DNA from: Chaetomidium leptoderma
Lineage: Eukaryota; Ascomycota; Sordariomycetes; Sordariales; Chaetomiaceae
Direction: 5' to 3'
NCBI GenBank assembly: GCA_033296705.1
Contig: MU856932.1
Coordinates: 1-64,000 of the forward strand
Length of the DNA: 64,000 nt
Below the pieces are notes generated by a model. It made no database searches, was not told where the DNA came from, and was given only the letters and a program-made list of their open reading frames with translations. How positions within the stretch are numbered: the first letter of the stretch is position 1; each line of letters starts with the position of its first letter. The position numbers and the translations under genes are program-made. This document shows, in pieces, positions 13,301-24,679 of this stretch.

Positions 13301-14280
13301 GTTCGCCTTCGTCCCATGCTCTCTCGGCCAGGAAACCTACCCATGTGGCATGCTTGTAGCACTTGAGGGCGATGTGCAGCATCTCGCCAGCCTCATCGCT
13401 CTCCTGGTTCACCAGCTCGTTGCATATTACCAGCAACCTGGGGAAGGTAGCCTCGATGATCTTGTCGAAGTGGGTTCTGCTGTCGCTATCGCTTGCCTTG
13501 AAGCGGTATGCCCGGCAAACGGCTAAAAGACACTGCAGCCCGGCGAGGACGGATCGCGGATCGTTGATATTGAGAAGCTGGAGGGCGTAGTCCATAAACG
13601 TCGGCCATCTCTCGGGGAAGTCGAAGTGCAGGATGCGCTGCAGGATTGGCACGAGCTGGTGGCGCACCAGGTTTTGAGAGCCGGCGAGGATGGGCAGTAA
13701 CCGTTCCCTGAAGCGGGCCTTCTCATCATCGGCTATGACGGTGTCGTTCGGATAGTAGTCGGAGCGCTCCCATGCACGGTTGACGCGGTTCTTGAGATAG
13801 ATGACAGCTACGAGACTCGTTAACGTGGTTAGGCGGCCAAGGGTAGACAGAGTCGACGTCCACAGGGGAGGGTCGGTAGGACGGTAGAGAGGCAGGACAT
13901 ACTCGGCAGTTGAAGATTGGCGGTTTGCTCCGACTGGACAAGGTCCAGCAGGACGTCTGTAAAACCAGGCTGGCCCTCGGCCTACATGAAACGATAAAAG
14001 GTCAGCGGTGATGCACGAGGGGGGGACCGGTGACGGCGGCTGCGTGTTGTCGCGCAGTGGCTTGAGGAAGAGGGCGGGATGCATCTCGACGGCGCGCACA
14101 CATCCCGCACACCCACCACCACCATCATCATCAATAATAACAACAACAACAACAATAACAACGCTACCACCACCACCCACACAAACGCACCTGCTTCAGC
14201 TGAAGCTCAGCCCTGCGGCGGACGTCGGCATCGGCGTCGAGCGTGGCGGCGATGCAACTTCGAATGGCGGCGGCATCCAT
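10354..14280 (-). CDS. nmd5: Importin-beta family nuclear transport receptor, Nmd5/importin-7/8 type
   Basis: Ten exons on the minus strand: 14191-14280, 13903-13981, 13341-13807, 13093-13277, 11832-13024, 11136-11770, 11041-11083, 10810-10991, 10586-10742 and 10354-10529. All junctions are GT-AG and in phase, giving 1068 residues, the usual size for Nmd5/Sxm1 and importin-7/8. The N terminus (MDAAAIRSCIAATLDADADV, then QLKQAEGQPGF and YLKNRVNRAW) is the importin-beta N-terminal Ran-binding repeat. The rest is HEAT-repeat-like. Close to the C terminus lies an Asp/Glu-rich segment (YDESDDEWDDEE), as in Nmd5 and importin-7. Family role: RanGTP-regulated import of proteins such as TFIIS, histones and ribosomal proteins through nuclear pores. 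The yeast name reflects an old two-hybrid link to Upf1, not a core decay role. Intron 1 holds a CAN-type microsatellite. Confidence 0.93.
14111..14180. repeat. CAC/CAT/CAA trinucleotide run in importin intron 1
   Basis: Successive CAC, CAT, AAT and CAA triplets lie inside the first intron of the importin gene (13982-14190). It is a simple-sequence tract, likely polymorphic in length. It is removed by splicing in the gene model, so it does not affect the protein. Confidence 0.75.
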
Positions 14281-17200
14281 TGTGGGCAAGCTGTCGGGCC
14301 AACTATCGCATCCAAGGCGCTTCGCAGGGACGGCGGGTTTGAATAGAGGAAATGGCCGGAAGCCAAAAGGGTTGTGGTTGTCGAGGGGTCCGGGTCCAGA
14401 AAAAATTTGGGCCAAAATCCGGTTGCAAAGCAAGTCGGCAAGGGCCCCGAAATGGCGGGGCAGAAGTTTTAGTGTGGGTTCGGGCAGATTCCACGTTCAC
14501 GCTGTGATGCCGCAGGCGCTCAGTCGCTGTCAGAGCAGCCAGCCGCCCAGCGTGCAGCGGCAAGGAGCCCAGAACAGCGGCCTCAGGCCTGGCGGAGGGG
14601 GCCGGGGGCAGGGATTTGATTCAGACCAATTCAGACCGCGGTGACAGATAGGTACCCTCCATGTTGAGATAAGCATCCTTTTCTATGCAGAGTACCTACA
14701 AAGGTATGTATGCGTCGTCAACTCGAGTTATTCCATGTGCGCAGCGGAAATGATTCAGTTGTCTCGTGCACCAACCAAGTCGAGGTTCGGTCTTCAAGTG
14801 CGTGCTACACCGAGGGCTGAAGTTGTCCATCACCGTTCCTCCCTATGGCAGTGGTTTTCTTACCTGGGAAAGACGCCACAAGATCGATCTCTTGTTTCGA
14901 ACACGACAACCTGGAAGCCTTGTCAAAAAACACGAGAAACGTCTCGAGTTCAAACTGCCATGTGGCGCCCGTGTTCCCCAGCCGACTTGCTCGCACTGAT
15001 CATCAACAACCTGCACAGTCCTCCTCCGCAGAGCGAGCAGGCTCGAACCCTTTCACCCTTTCAGAGTAGGATCCCGCGATTCAGTTGTTAAATCAGTTGG
15101 GTGACTCTCCCGTACAGGGACAGGCAGGCAGAGAGCACAGCAACGCTTATCCAGATCTCGCTCACCGACTTTGTGGCATTCGTGATTGGGGATTTCTCAT
15201 TGCCCTCGAACCCCTCCCCCTCCTCCTCCTCCCCTGGAACCTCCACTGCCCCCACCAAGCGCACGAGCCAAGACGTCAATGGTTGGTGCGTGCGCAGGTG
15301 GGCCAGGCCAGGGCTTTGTGCAACACACACACATTCCTTCCACTCATCGAGCTCTCGCCACTCCGTCTCAGCGACTCAGTCACAATCCAATTCCGCTTAA
15401 CTACCTATTTGTATTCACCTGAGTGGTAACTACCTAGCTTAACTCGTCGGCACATTTCCATTTCACCTTGAGACAGTTTCTCACGGCGCCCGGGCCTGTT
15501 GAACAAAGACCAAGATTCCCATCAGAAAAGATGGCAAACTCGTGGCGGGGAAGACCCCTGAACAACAGGCCCGCCCTTGCCGCTGCCCAACTGGGTGACA
15601 TCTGAAGAGTTCGGTATGGACCTGTATGAAAATGGAGACTTGCACACAACAGCCAATTCAGCCAGCTGCACCCAGGGTAAATGAGGACTCGTTCACCTCT
15701 GGTCTGGTTGATCTCATGATGCCTTCCAGCTTCCAGTTCCAGTTTTGAAAAAGATGACTTTAAAGCCCAACTTCGACAAAAAGCTCGAACCATCACGACC
15801 CCTCCATGTCTTAGACCAAACCCCCACTTTCAGCCCAACCGTGGAGCTCAGGCAAAGGCTAGCCGAGCTGGATGGATGGAAAAGTCGACGCTGGACCAAA
15901 CTCACGTGGTCATGTTCATGCAGTGCCTAAAACAGCAAGTCAACAGACCGGCGGCGGCCGGCCAACCATTCGTCGAATGAATGACACCAGCAGGCTTTCT
16001 TATTCGGACCACCACCCACCCTCAACCATTCAGGAAATTTCAAACACAATCGTGATAGCCTCTGACACTGGCTGAATTCATAAACAAAGAGCCAAGTCAA
16101 CAAACGCTGCCGCTATCCAAAACTTGCTGGCTACGTCTGCAACAAAACATCATCATCACTAACACACACCAAAGCAAACAAACAAGCCCATGATGATATG
16201 ATGGATGGACAAGAACAAGCGCATGAGGCAAACAAACAAGCCCATGATGACGATGGATGGACAAGAACAAGCGTAGGAAGAAGACTCGGAAAAAAAGACA
16301 CAAAATAGCCGCCCAAAACCTCCGTTCCATTTGCCATCCCGATACCCTGTAATAATAAAAACTCCAATACGCCTTCTACACCCAAGAAGAAGACATGCCG
16401 CACAAACACATAAACCTGAGACAACAACCAAAACAATCATCACCCTCTTCGTCAATCTTCTTGCTTAACCTCCATACCCAAGATCAAACCAGACCACACA
16501 CGAAAAGTCTCAACACCAGATCCATTCATTGATTGATTGGCAACAAACCAAACACAACACACCGACGACGACAAGACAAACCCCACATCTAAACCTGCCC
16601 TGGAAACGCTGTGTGCAGTCAACCAGTTAGCCTTTTTGATTCGCATTTTCAACTTGTCATTTCAGGACCATGTCGGACTTGAGAGCTCAAGGTGAAAGAA
16701 GAAAAAAAGAAAAAAGGCGACTAACAAATGACAAATGACGCAAATCGATACGTCCGGGCAAATAAATCATGTGTGTCTTCCCTTGCAGGTATCCAGGCAG
16801 AGAGAGAGAGAGGTAAAGACTCATTGGCAACATCCGCGGGAAAATGCTTGGAATGACACCAACCGCTGGCTGTTTCCGGGCGTCCATAATCCATATAAAG
16901 AGGGCAATGTCCATAATCCTCGGCTGTTGCTGATATTGTGGTTGATCCTTGGGAGTCTTTCCTCAATCGGTTTGTTCCGTTCTGGTTGAGTGCGACGAAC
17001 TGTTCCAGGACGGGAGTCCATGATGCCTTGAGTGGCCCTCTCGGAATGAACAAGGTCATCGGACAGATGGCATGGTGATATTCAAAAATGGCCGGTGGAA
17101 GAATCCTGCATCAAATGTGTGCCGAATACTCCTGAGCACGGCCGGTTCCATGTCCATCATGAACGCAAGCTGAAAGGCAGATGAGAGCAGGCGAGCCTGT

Positions 17201-18462
17201 CTGGGAACGTAATCCGATGATTGGAGGAGCAATGAGGCTCGACCTTACCGTGTGTTTCTGTCCATGTTTGCTGATGCACCATACTGCTCGGGTGTGACCA
17301 GCAAAGAGAATAAAACAGTCCAACGGCAAGCTGCGAGATGCCGCGCTCCAAACTCTCGGTCGAGAGCAGAAGAAGTGAGCCACAGGCTGATGTGATCATG
17401 CAACCAGTATCGTGTCATCATCCTTGAGCCGAGGTCATGCCAGCGGCATTGGCTTTTGGGGAGTCCAGGGTTTGCAGTCCAAGGAAAAAGTAGTTGAGTC
17501 CGATTGAAGATTGAAGGCCAAGAAAAAGTAATGTCCAGCAGGCTTGCATGTTTCTCCGGTGGTGATCGAGTCCATTGGTCCATCAAGTGCAGCCTGCGGT
17601 ATGTCAGTGGTTCGAACTCACTTGCTTTCGCCTGGATTGGTCCCAATAAGAGAATGATGTAGCGAATTGATATCCGAGGGGGGTTCAACTTGATATGTAC
17701 AATCTCGCCGGATGTTCACTCACCTTAGCTGTCCGGCCGTGACCTTGGCCTGAAGTTGGTGAGAGAGATGGATGATTTGAGCCGAGGAGATGTGTGGGCG
17801 GACTGAGCATCAGGCGCGTGAAATGCAAATCCATGAGGGAGTAACAGTTCTGGCAGGCGGGTCCGGACAGCAAGGGAGAGGAACCATCCTGGGCAAATAG
17901 AAGCCTTTTAATCGACGTCACCATCCCTTTCCCAATGCAATGGGATCCCGGGTCTTGTGGTATCATCACATCCCGAACGGATACCGTCTCTGTGGCGAGA
18001 CAAAGGAAAAACATAGCGAGATGTCGTGCGTCGTTCGCTTTCATCCATTGATGCCGTCGTCCAGAAGTGCCGAGTCCAAGTAATGGCACGGGTGAAATAT
18101 CCATCCAGGGCGGAAAATCCTGACCAGCCCGAAGATCCAGAAGAGGTATCGTCAAGCAGCATGGCGGGAAACGGATCGAAAGCCGGCAATCCATGGTTTT
18201 CCAAAAGTCGAGAGATGCAACTTGCAGCTCTGTGATGGTTCGTGACCATCTCCTATTCCGGGTGTGTCCATGGATGATGACATTAAGGTCGCAGGCAGTC
18301 GAGTCCGCGGGGCGAGAAAAGAAAGCAAAAAAAGCAAAAAAGAAAAACAATCAAATGACCACTTCCAGGTCAAGATATTAACAAGAATAGACAGAGCGTT
18401 CATGAGTTCCAGTGTCCCTTGGGGGAGGCTCAGAGTCAAGTCCTGCACAGGCTGAGCGACCA
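14281..18462. other. Intergenic, 4.2 kb, no supported gene
   Basis: The left part is the importin promoter and leader region. The rest lies 3' of the next minus-strand gene. 15.9-18.4 kb is A/C-rich on the plus strand, with many CCATGG/GGATGG-type words and a 48-bp duplication. Open frames at 17245-17688 and 17685-18350 (minus) have no domain and an improbable composition. I list no gene. Confidence 0.55.
16174..16273. repeat. Tandem duplication, two copies of about 47 bp
   Basis: Copy 1 is 16174-16221 and copy 2 is 16228-16273, separated by 6 bp. Both run from GCAAACAAACAAGCCCATGA to ATGGATGGACAAGAACAAGC. They differ only in the middle (GATATGATGG against GACGATGG). A recent local duplication in non-coding DNA is the simplest reading. 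Confidence 0.85.
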
Positions 18463-19900
18463 TTAGCGGTGGCGGCGGTTCCGGTCCGCGTGTCTGTCGT
18501 CGCGTTCTGGTTCTGGGCGGCGAGCCCGGTGGTCCCTGTGGTCGCGTTCTCGCTCACGTTCTCTCGGCTCCGAGTCACGCTCACGGCGGGGGGGAGGCGC
18601 ACCAGCGGTTGCCAGTTGGGCTGGGGAGGTGGGGGAGGTGGTGGTGGGGGGCGCGGATTGGAGCCCAGGATTCTGGAGATCATATTGGGGTTCAGGGGGT
18701 GCCACGTAGCCCGGCCGTTGTGTTGTACCTGCAGGGGAACCTAATTCATCAGACGAAGCCCCGGGGTGGTTGGTTGCTGCTGTAGGATACGCACCGCGGC
18801 CGTAGAGAGTATCTGTCGGGTAGGCCTGGCCGACAGGATTCCCGGCAGGCGGGTAGCCGTATGGGTCGGTCTCATTGCCAAAGCCAGGCGTGCCCGCTGT
18901 GGGAAGATTGTAATTCCTGGAGGGAGCGGCAGAGGTCAGAGGCATGTTTGGCGGTATCCTGTTCGGCCCGGCAGTGGCATAACCTCCGGCGGTCTGGTAG
19001 TTTGATCCATGGACAAAGGCACCGGTATCCTGAGCATATGACACGGGAATGGGAGGCGGAGGGATCGCGGAGTACCTGTCACCGGAAAGCTGGGGCTGTG
19101 GAGAGTATTGCGTCGGGGGGGGGTTAGGCGGGTATCCATAACCTGGCTGGCCTGCGTACTGGGGGGATGCAGCAGCGTGAATTGGGGGCGGATAGGCGGC
19201 CGGGTGATAGTTGGCAGGAGGGGCTTGTCCTTGGTACTGCTGGTTTGCAAACCCCTGATTCGCGGCAGCGCCTGCGGCCGGGGCATAGTCAATGTCCATG
19301 GCTGTTTCGTATGAAGGCGCATATTCCCGTTGTTCCCGCAGGTTGTTCTTCCATGCGTTGTAGTCCTGCCCACGAGCCTGGTCCCGGGAGCCTATGGGAG
19401 AGTTAGAGTTTCTTCTCACAAACACGGCGTTCGGTTGACTCGAATGCGTTGTACCTCCGCCTGATCTCGACGCGGCGCGCCTCTCCTGCTCCCACCGAGC
19501 GGAGTCGGACTTGAGATCTTGGATCATGGCCTGCGCAGGTTAGAGAGACGAGCCACAAATGGAGGCTTTGCCGCCGACGGATGGCGACTATCAGTATGGT
19601 ACTCACTGATGTCAAGTTGCGGTATGCTGTGATGAAGTAGCCTTGTGTGGCACGGCCGTCTGGTGACTGAAGTGGACAGTGTGTGAGAAATGCTGCCAGG
19701 CGCGGGGAAATCAAGGGGAGAGCGGGTCGTACATCGTATGTGCCAGGGCGCACCAATGCGTCGTTCCCGAGATATCGGCAAATGTCTGATGTGATGACTT
19801 CTCGGTCGATGCCATCGCGCGGCACGAAGTATTCGTTCTGGCGCGCTGAGGCCGGCGGCATCGCCTGCTGGCTCGTCCTGTTGCTAGGTCTCCCCGCCAT
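18463..19900 (-). CDS. RfeG-like putative transcriptional regulator with proline-rich and Arg/Asp-rich tail
   Basis: Three exons on the minus strand: 19733-19900, 19607-19666 and 18463-19530, giving 431 residues. The ATG at 19900 starts MAGRPSNRTS; an in-frame upstream start is not an ATG. A short conserved module occupies residues 24-110: YFVPRDGIDREVITSDICRY, LGNDALVRPG, GYFITAYRNLTSAMIQDLK and a charged helix DSARWEQERR. Proteins with this start are annotated in other fungi as transcription factor RfeG; I recall this from memory and only moderately trust it. Residues 150-390 are Pro/Gly/Tyr/Gln-rich and low complexity. The last 40 residues are an RE/RD/RH tail such as is common in RNA- or chromatin-associated proteins. 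There is no zinc finger or classical DNA-binding motif, so the regulatory role is inferred from family naming. Confidence 0.72.
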
Positions 19901-22512
19901 TGTGGAAATTTGGGCAAGAAGAGAAAACTGCAACTGGGTAGGAGGAGAGAGGAGTCTGGTAGATTAGAGACCAAGGACGGCAATCCGAGTCGAAATTAAC
20001 GGAAGCGCGGAGGGGGGGAGTGAAGCAGGAAGGAGGAAGGAGGAAGAAGAACGCGGGAGGGCGGAGGAGCGGAGAGGGCGGGCGGTGCTGGAAGAAATGG
20101 AACGGCGGGGCCCACGAGAGCAACCCGGCGCTTGGGGTTGGGCTGTCAGAGCGGGTCCTCTCTGCCTGCCAGCACGACTGGTGAGTGGTGACTGGCGGCC
20201 TGCCACGGCGGCAGTGGACCCGGGGTTCCCAGCAGCACCTCCCGTCCTCGGTTGGGCAGTCATTCCAGTAGGTAACGTTCAAGTTAACTAGCGTCAGTCA
20301 TTCAGTCACTCATCAGTCACTCGGTCACTGCTGCTGTGTCCCGCGCTGGGGCATACAAGGCTTGGACGGCAGCATCCAGTTGGCTAGAGGTGCTGTGCGC
20401 ACGTTGCACCGTGTCTTTTTTCTCTTCTTGATGGAACGACCTAGCACGCCTCGCTCGCACAGGGGGAAAACCGGTGGCAACCTGGAAACAGGTGAAGGAG
20501 TGGTTGAAAACCTGCGCGGCCCTGCCTGCAGCGCTGCAGATGGAGGGGGGACGAGGCAGGTCCTGCGGCCTATGGGAGACTAGAAGAAAAGCAGGGAGCT
20601 CACTACCAATGAGAGCAAGCCGCTTTGCCAGCTCGGTGTTGTCAACAAATCGAGTTTGGAGAAGACGCTCCGATACGGTTGACGGCCACCACCGTCACGA
20701 GCACAGAAGTACAAGCACGCGAACGGGTCGTCGCAGGAGAGGCGAAAACGCTCCAACCAGCTGAGCTCACCCAAGCGGCGAGAAGCACGTCAGGCGAGGC
20801 CAATCGACCCAATCATCGGAGCTGGAGGCCCCCTTTCCCCTTTCTTATGTCGCGCTTTTGCCCTGCAATCGCAAATGGGTTCTTGGGTTTGTGGGCTTTT
20901 TGACTGTAGGAGGAAGTAGATCATCGCTGGCACCGGCCACTGACAGAGGGGAAACGGCCGAGATGTGCAGGATCGCAGAACGGACTCTGCCGGTGGCCGG
21001 TAACTACGCACTCTACGGTGCTACGGTACAACCTATCCAGCCAGGCTGGGGAACGGAAGCGGGGGTGGTGGCCTCGCCCTCAATGGTTGAACTGTGCGCT
21101 GTCAGCGTCGGTCGCCCAAACGGTTTGGGCTGGGCACCGAGAGCCGTGATTGGATCTACGGGAGTCCAGACCGAACATTTTGTTTGGCATTTTTGGCTGG
21201 CAAAGAATTTGTAGGGCTGAAAATGGATGCGTGTCATTTAGCCCTGAAGCGCAACCCCAGCCAGGAAGCGACAGACGCTGGTGTGAGTCTCCGTAGTCCG
21301 TACCCCTTTCCCCTTCGCACGACCTTCCCGGCTTCGCTTGCGGCAGTCACTTAACTACGTAGCCCTTTGGTGTGTACTCAGTCGTCAGGGACCGGTTTCA
21401 CCGTTTCACCGTTTCACCGTTTCACCGTTTCACCGTTTCACCGACGTTCGCTGCAGCCTGAGTGGTCCGCGAGTGGTAAAAAAAAGACGGCGCGGCATGT
21501 CTTGCAGGACGGTCACTGATTGGGCTCCTTGTGAAGGCGAAGCATCTTTTGAGATGACCCGGTGACAATGGCCTAAACTGTATTACCTGCCTGCAAGCCT
21601 GCCTGCCTGGTGACTCGGCCACAGCCACTCATCAGAAAGAGTTATGGCGTCGGTTTGGTGTGAAATCTGCGTGAGGACGCACGCCCCCGACATCAGGGTG
21701 GCCGGTTTCAGTGGCGGGTGTGGCAGTTGTCGGGTACCAATGCATCTTCGAAGCCCAACCTGTCCGTGGGACCGGGCCCCCTGATGGATCTTCCCAGCCA
21801 ATCATGGCAAAGCACGGCTCCAGTTGTTGAGTGCAGAGAACTGGAAGCGAAGCAATCTTGCCTCGTCGACACCGATCCATGGCAATGAATTTGCCTTTGC
21901 GGTACTGCGCCGGAGTGGTTCGCCAAGGCATGCACACGCCAGGGCCCATGCCTCTAAACATTGATATCAAGCCTGCTTCCGGTACCTCCCGCCCCTAATT
22001 CACAGCTGCCGTCATGCTCGTGATGGGGGGAAGCTCCAGTTCGATTACCACTCAGAAAGACGCTCGACGAATCGCCATTGTCGGCCTCAGAGTAGGGAGG
22101 AAGCAAGCGTCCTGGTCACTCCGGAAGCAATGATGCCGAGCCGTGAGACACCTCGCTACTCGACCCTGCTGAAGCATGGCGGCGGGCTGGCAGCTTTGGA
22201 ACCCTGCCGGGTATGTACCACACGCCGGGGTCGAGTGGTGATCCTCGACGTCTAAGAGAGGTTGGCCTGCCACTCAGCGCGAGTTGGATGAAAATCCTCG
22301 AATCCCCAACCTCTCACGCCTCTAAGCGTTGCCGGTCGCGGATCGTCATGACGAGCATGCCCGTCGACCGGGTGGCATGACGAGCATGGTGCCTTGCTGG
22401 GAATGAACGCAACATCCTCCGAGCGCACCAACTGTCCCGGGGACTTTGGTTTGCCGAGTCCAATTGCAGGTGTTGATCGATGCAAGGTTGCCTCGGCGAT
22501 GCATGAACCTGC
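19901..22512. other. Intergenic, 2.6 kb, no supported gene
   Basis: The left part is the promoter and leader of the RfeG-like gene. The right part lies 3' of the polymerase eta gene. It contains an array of six 8-bp repeats at 21396-21443. No open frame has protein-like features. Confidence 0.55.
21396..21443. repeat. (TTTCACCG)6 tandem repeat
   Basis: Six perfect head-to-tail copies of the octamer TTTCACCG, 48 bp in all, in intergenic DNA. The period is not a multiple of three and there is no flanking gene. It is probably replication slippage, although CGGTGAAA-type words could bind a protein. Confidence 0.9.
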
Positions 22513-24679
22513 TCAGCCGAAAGTCAACTTCTGCTGGCCGGGTTCCGTCTTCTTCGGCCTTCCTGGCCGCTTGGGCCCTGCAGGTCCAGTCTTCCAAGGC
22601 CCGGAATGCGGGCTTGCTGCAATGACAGATGTCTGGTTGCCGAATGCCAGCCCGCCACGTTCTTTCTCCTGGAGGTCTTTGGCAAAGTGCCAGTCTTGGT
22701 GGCTTTGGAGTGCTTCCGAGTCCTCCAGGCAGGCGCCGCACCGAGCGCAGGGGTGGCCGCCGGCTGCTGTCTTCTGGTCATTGGCTTGGGCTCCGGCTCC
22801 CTCATCCGGGATGGATGGCCCATCCACACCATCATTTCCATCCGACCCAACCTCTCTGCACCGGCGACCCAACGTTTCACCGCCATTCTCCCTCAAGACG
22901 GAATCACTAGAGCCCAAAGACGGAGGCGTCTCCTTCTTGGTGAAGAAACGCTGGATGCCGCCATCATCCATGCGTCGTCGCTTCTCGGCCTGATGGGGCA
23001 GCCCGCTGCCTTCTGCTTCCACCCGTGCTCGCGGCCCAATGTTGAGGGCTTGTGCTTCGTCTCCCTTCAATAAGAAACCGTCTATCCCCATGTTCCCGGA
23101 GATGCCGTCTTCAAAACCACCGACGCTCAGGCTGAGGTTGGAGCAAGGCCAGATATGCCCTTCTTGGACAATCTGATTCAGGAGAGTCTTGGCGAGCCCA
23201 AGCAGAGTCTCTTCGTCTAGGAAGCGCCCTTGGGGGATGGGGCTCTGGCGTGAGCGGGTCTGAGTCCCATGACGATGGTGCAGGTTGATGGTTTTGGGGC
23301 GACGCTTGTTCTCAAGCACACCTTCCTCCACCAAGCGGGCATAGATGTCAGCGACGAAGATCATCAGCCACCCTCTGGCCTGGTCGACGGTCCCGATGCT
23401 CGGCCGGAACGATTTTGCCGAGAGCATCGACTTGATTTGGGTGCGCGGATTCACCTCGCTGGTGTCGATACCCCGCAGCGTGTTGTAAACCCACACGCCC
23501 GTGTCGTCGCCAAGCTTCAGCTTCAGCTGCTCGACGGAGACGGCGAGGAGCTCTTGGACAGATTCCGTGCTGAAGGCTTGGCTAACTTGTTCCCCCAACT
23601 TGCCGCCCAAGTTTCGGAACTTGGTGAACTTGAAGCCCGACAGGAAGTGCCGCACTGCCCCATTCCGTATTACTGTCTGTTGATTGGGCTTCTTGTAGGC
23701 GGAGCCTAGCTTGCTGAGGAGCTTGTTCCTAGCGATCCCGCCGGCACATGTGTACCGGAGCTTCTCTCTGATTGCTGCCCGGATATTGCGCACAATCTCT
23801 GACGCCACGAGGATGGCCACGTCGTCCCAGTCGGGGTCGTCGAATTCGGCATGGTCGTCGTCCAAGTCGACGAGCGCGTCGGCTTGCCAATCCAAGGCGG
23901 AGATGGAGGGCATCGGGAGCGGCTCGGACGAGTCGCCGTGCGGGGGAGGATCGGCCAACTCTGGAAAGCGTTCGAGAAGAACCGCATGAACGTGGGCGGA
24001 TAGGTCAAGAAACACTTCGTCGATGCCGGCCTTCTCCACTTTCTGCAGGTGCGACGGAAGATGCTCCTTGATGACGGCCAGGATCCGCCTAGACTCGAGT
24101 CTGTACGGGTCTAGCGAAACCTTGTCTGTTGCAATGTTCTCGGCAGCATCCGGGCGGTATGCCCTGGACTAGCGCGTCAGTCGTATGCTCTCTACGACGG
24201 AAATAAGGCAATTTCACACGGCGCCTACCACTTGTCGTCGCCCTCCCGCCAGGTCGCGACGTGTTGGCTAATAAGGCTGGGACACAATCTCCTTGCTTCC
24301 GTCGCAGTACACATCCGGCCAATTCCGTATGCGCGGGCCGGGTAGTTGACAGCGATCAGGCCCTGCCTTTTGCAAGGTCAGCTTTCTCCATACGCAACGG
24401 GAGTCGAGAGGGTAGAGGGAGCCGAGAGGCTAGAGAGGGGGAACCGTGGCGGGCTCACCATTGCTGCACTGCAAGTGGCTGGTCCTCGGGCACGCCGAGT
24501 CGGACCATCTCGGCCTGAGCGTAGAAGCAATCGAGATCGACATGGGCGACCACTCTCAGCGGGCAGGCGGTGTTGTACGAGGCCATCTGGGTGAGATTCC
24601 GATAGGTGAAACGAGAACGCCTCTGGGCAAGCGCGATCGCCGGGGACGAGCCCCGGAATGAGTGCTGCGACGACGACAT
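22513..24679 (-). CDS. rad30: DNA polymerase eta, translesion Y-family polymerase
   Basis: Three exons on the minus strand: 24459-24679, 24229-24366 and 22513-24163, giving 669 residues (yeast Rad30 is 632). The catalytic palm starts at AHVDLDCFYAQ (metal-binding Asp near 48). WQGLIAVNYPAR and WAYRPDAAENIATDKVSLDP cross the two introns, and IDEVFLDLS carries the second acidic pair. Then come the thumb and little-finger regions (CAGGIARNKLLSKLGSAYKK). The C-terminal tail has a ubiquitin-binding zinc finger near residues 590-618 (CARC, then SHQDWHFAKDL) and ends QQKLTFG, a PIP-box-like PCNA motif. Role: accurate bypass of UV dimers at ubiquitinated-PCNA-stalled forks in the nucleus. An acidic insertion (about 215-235) sits inside the palm. 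Exon 2 uses an AAAAG acceptor, chosen because it keeps frame and homology. Confidence 0.93.

Noticed and set aside
17590..17620. GGTTCGAACTC resembling a tRNA B box
   Set aside because: No upstream A box and no cloverleaf could be built.
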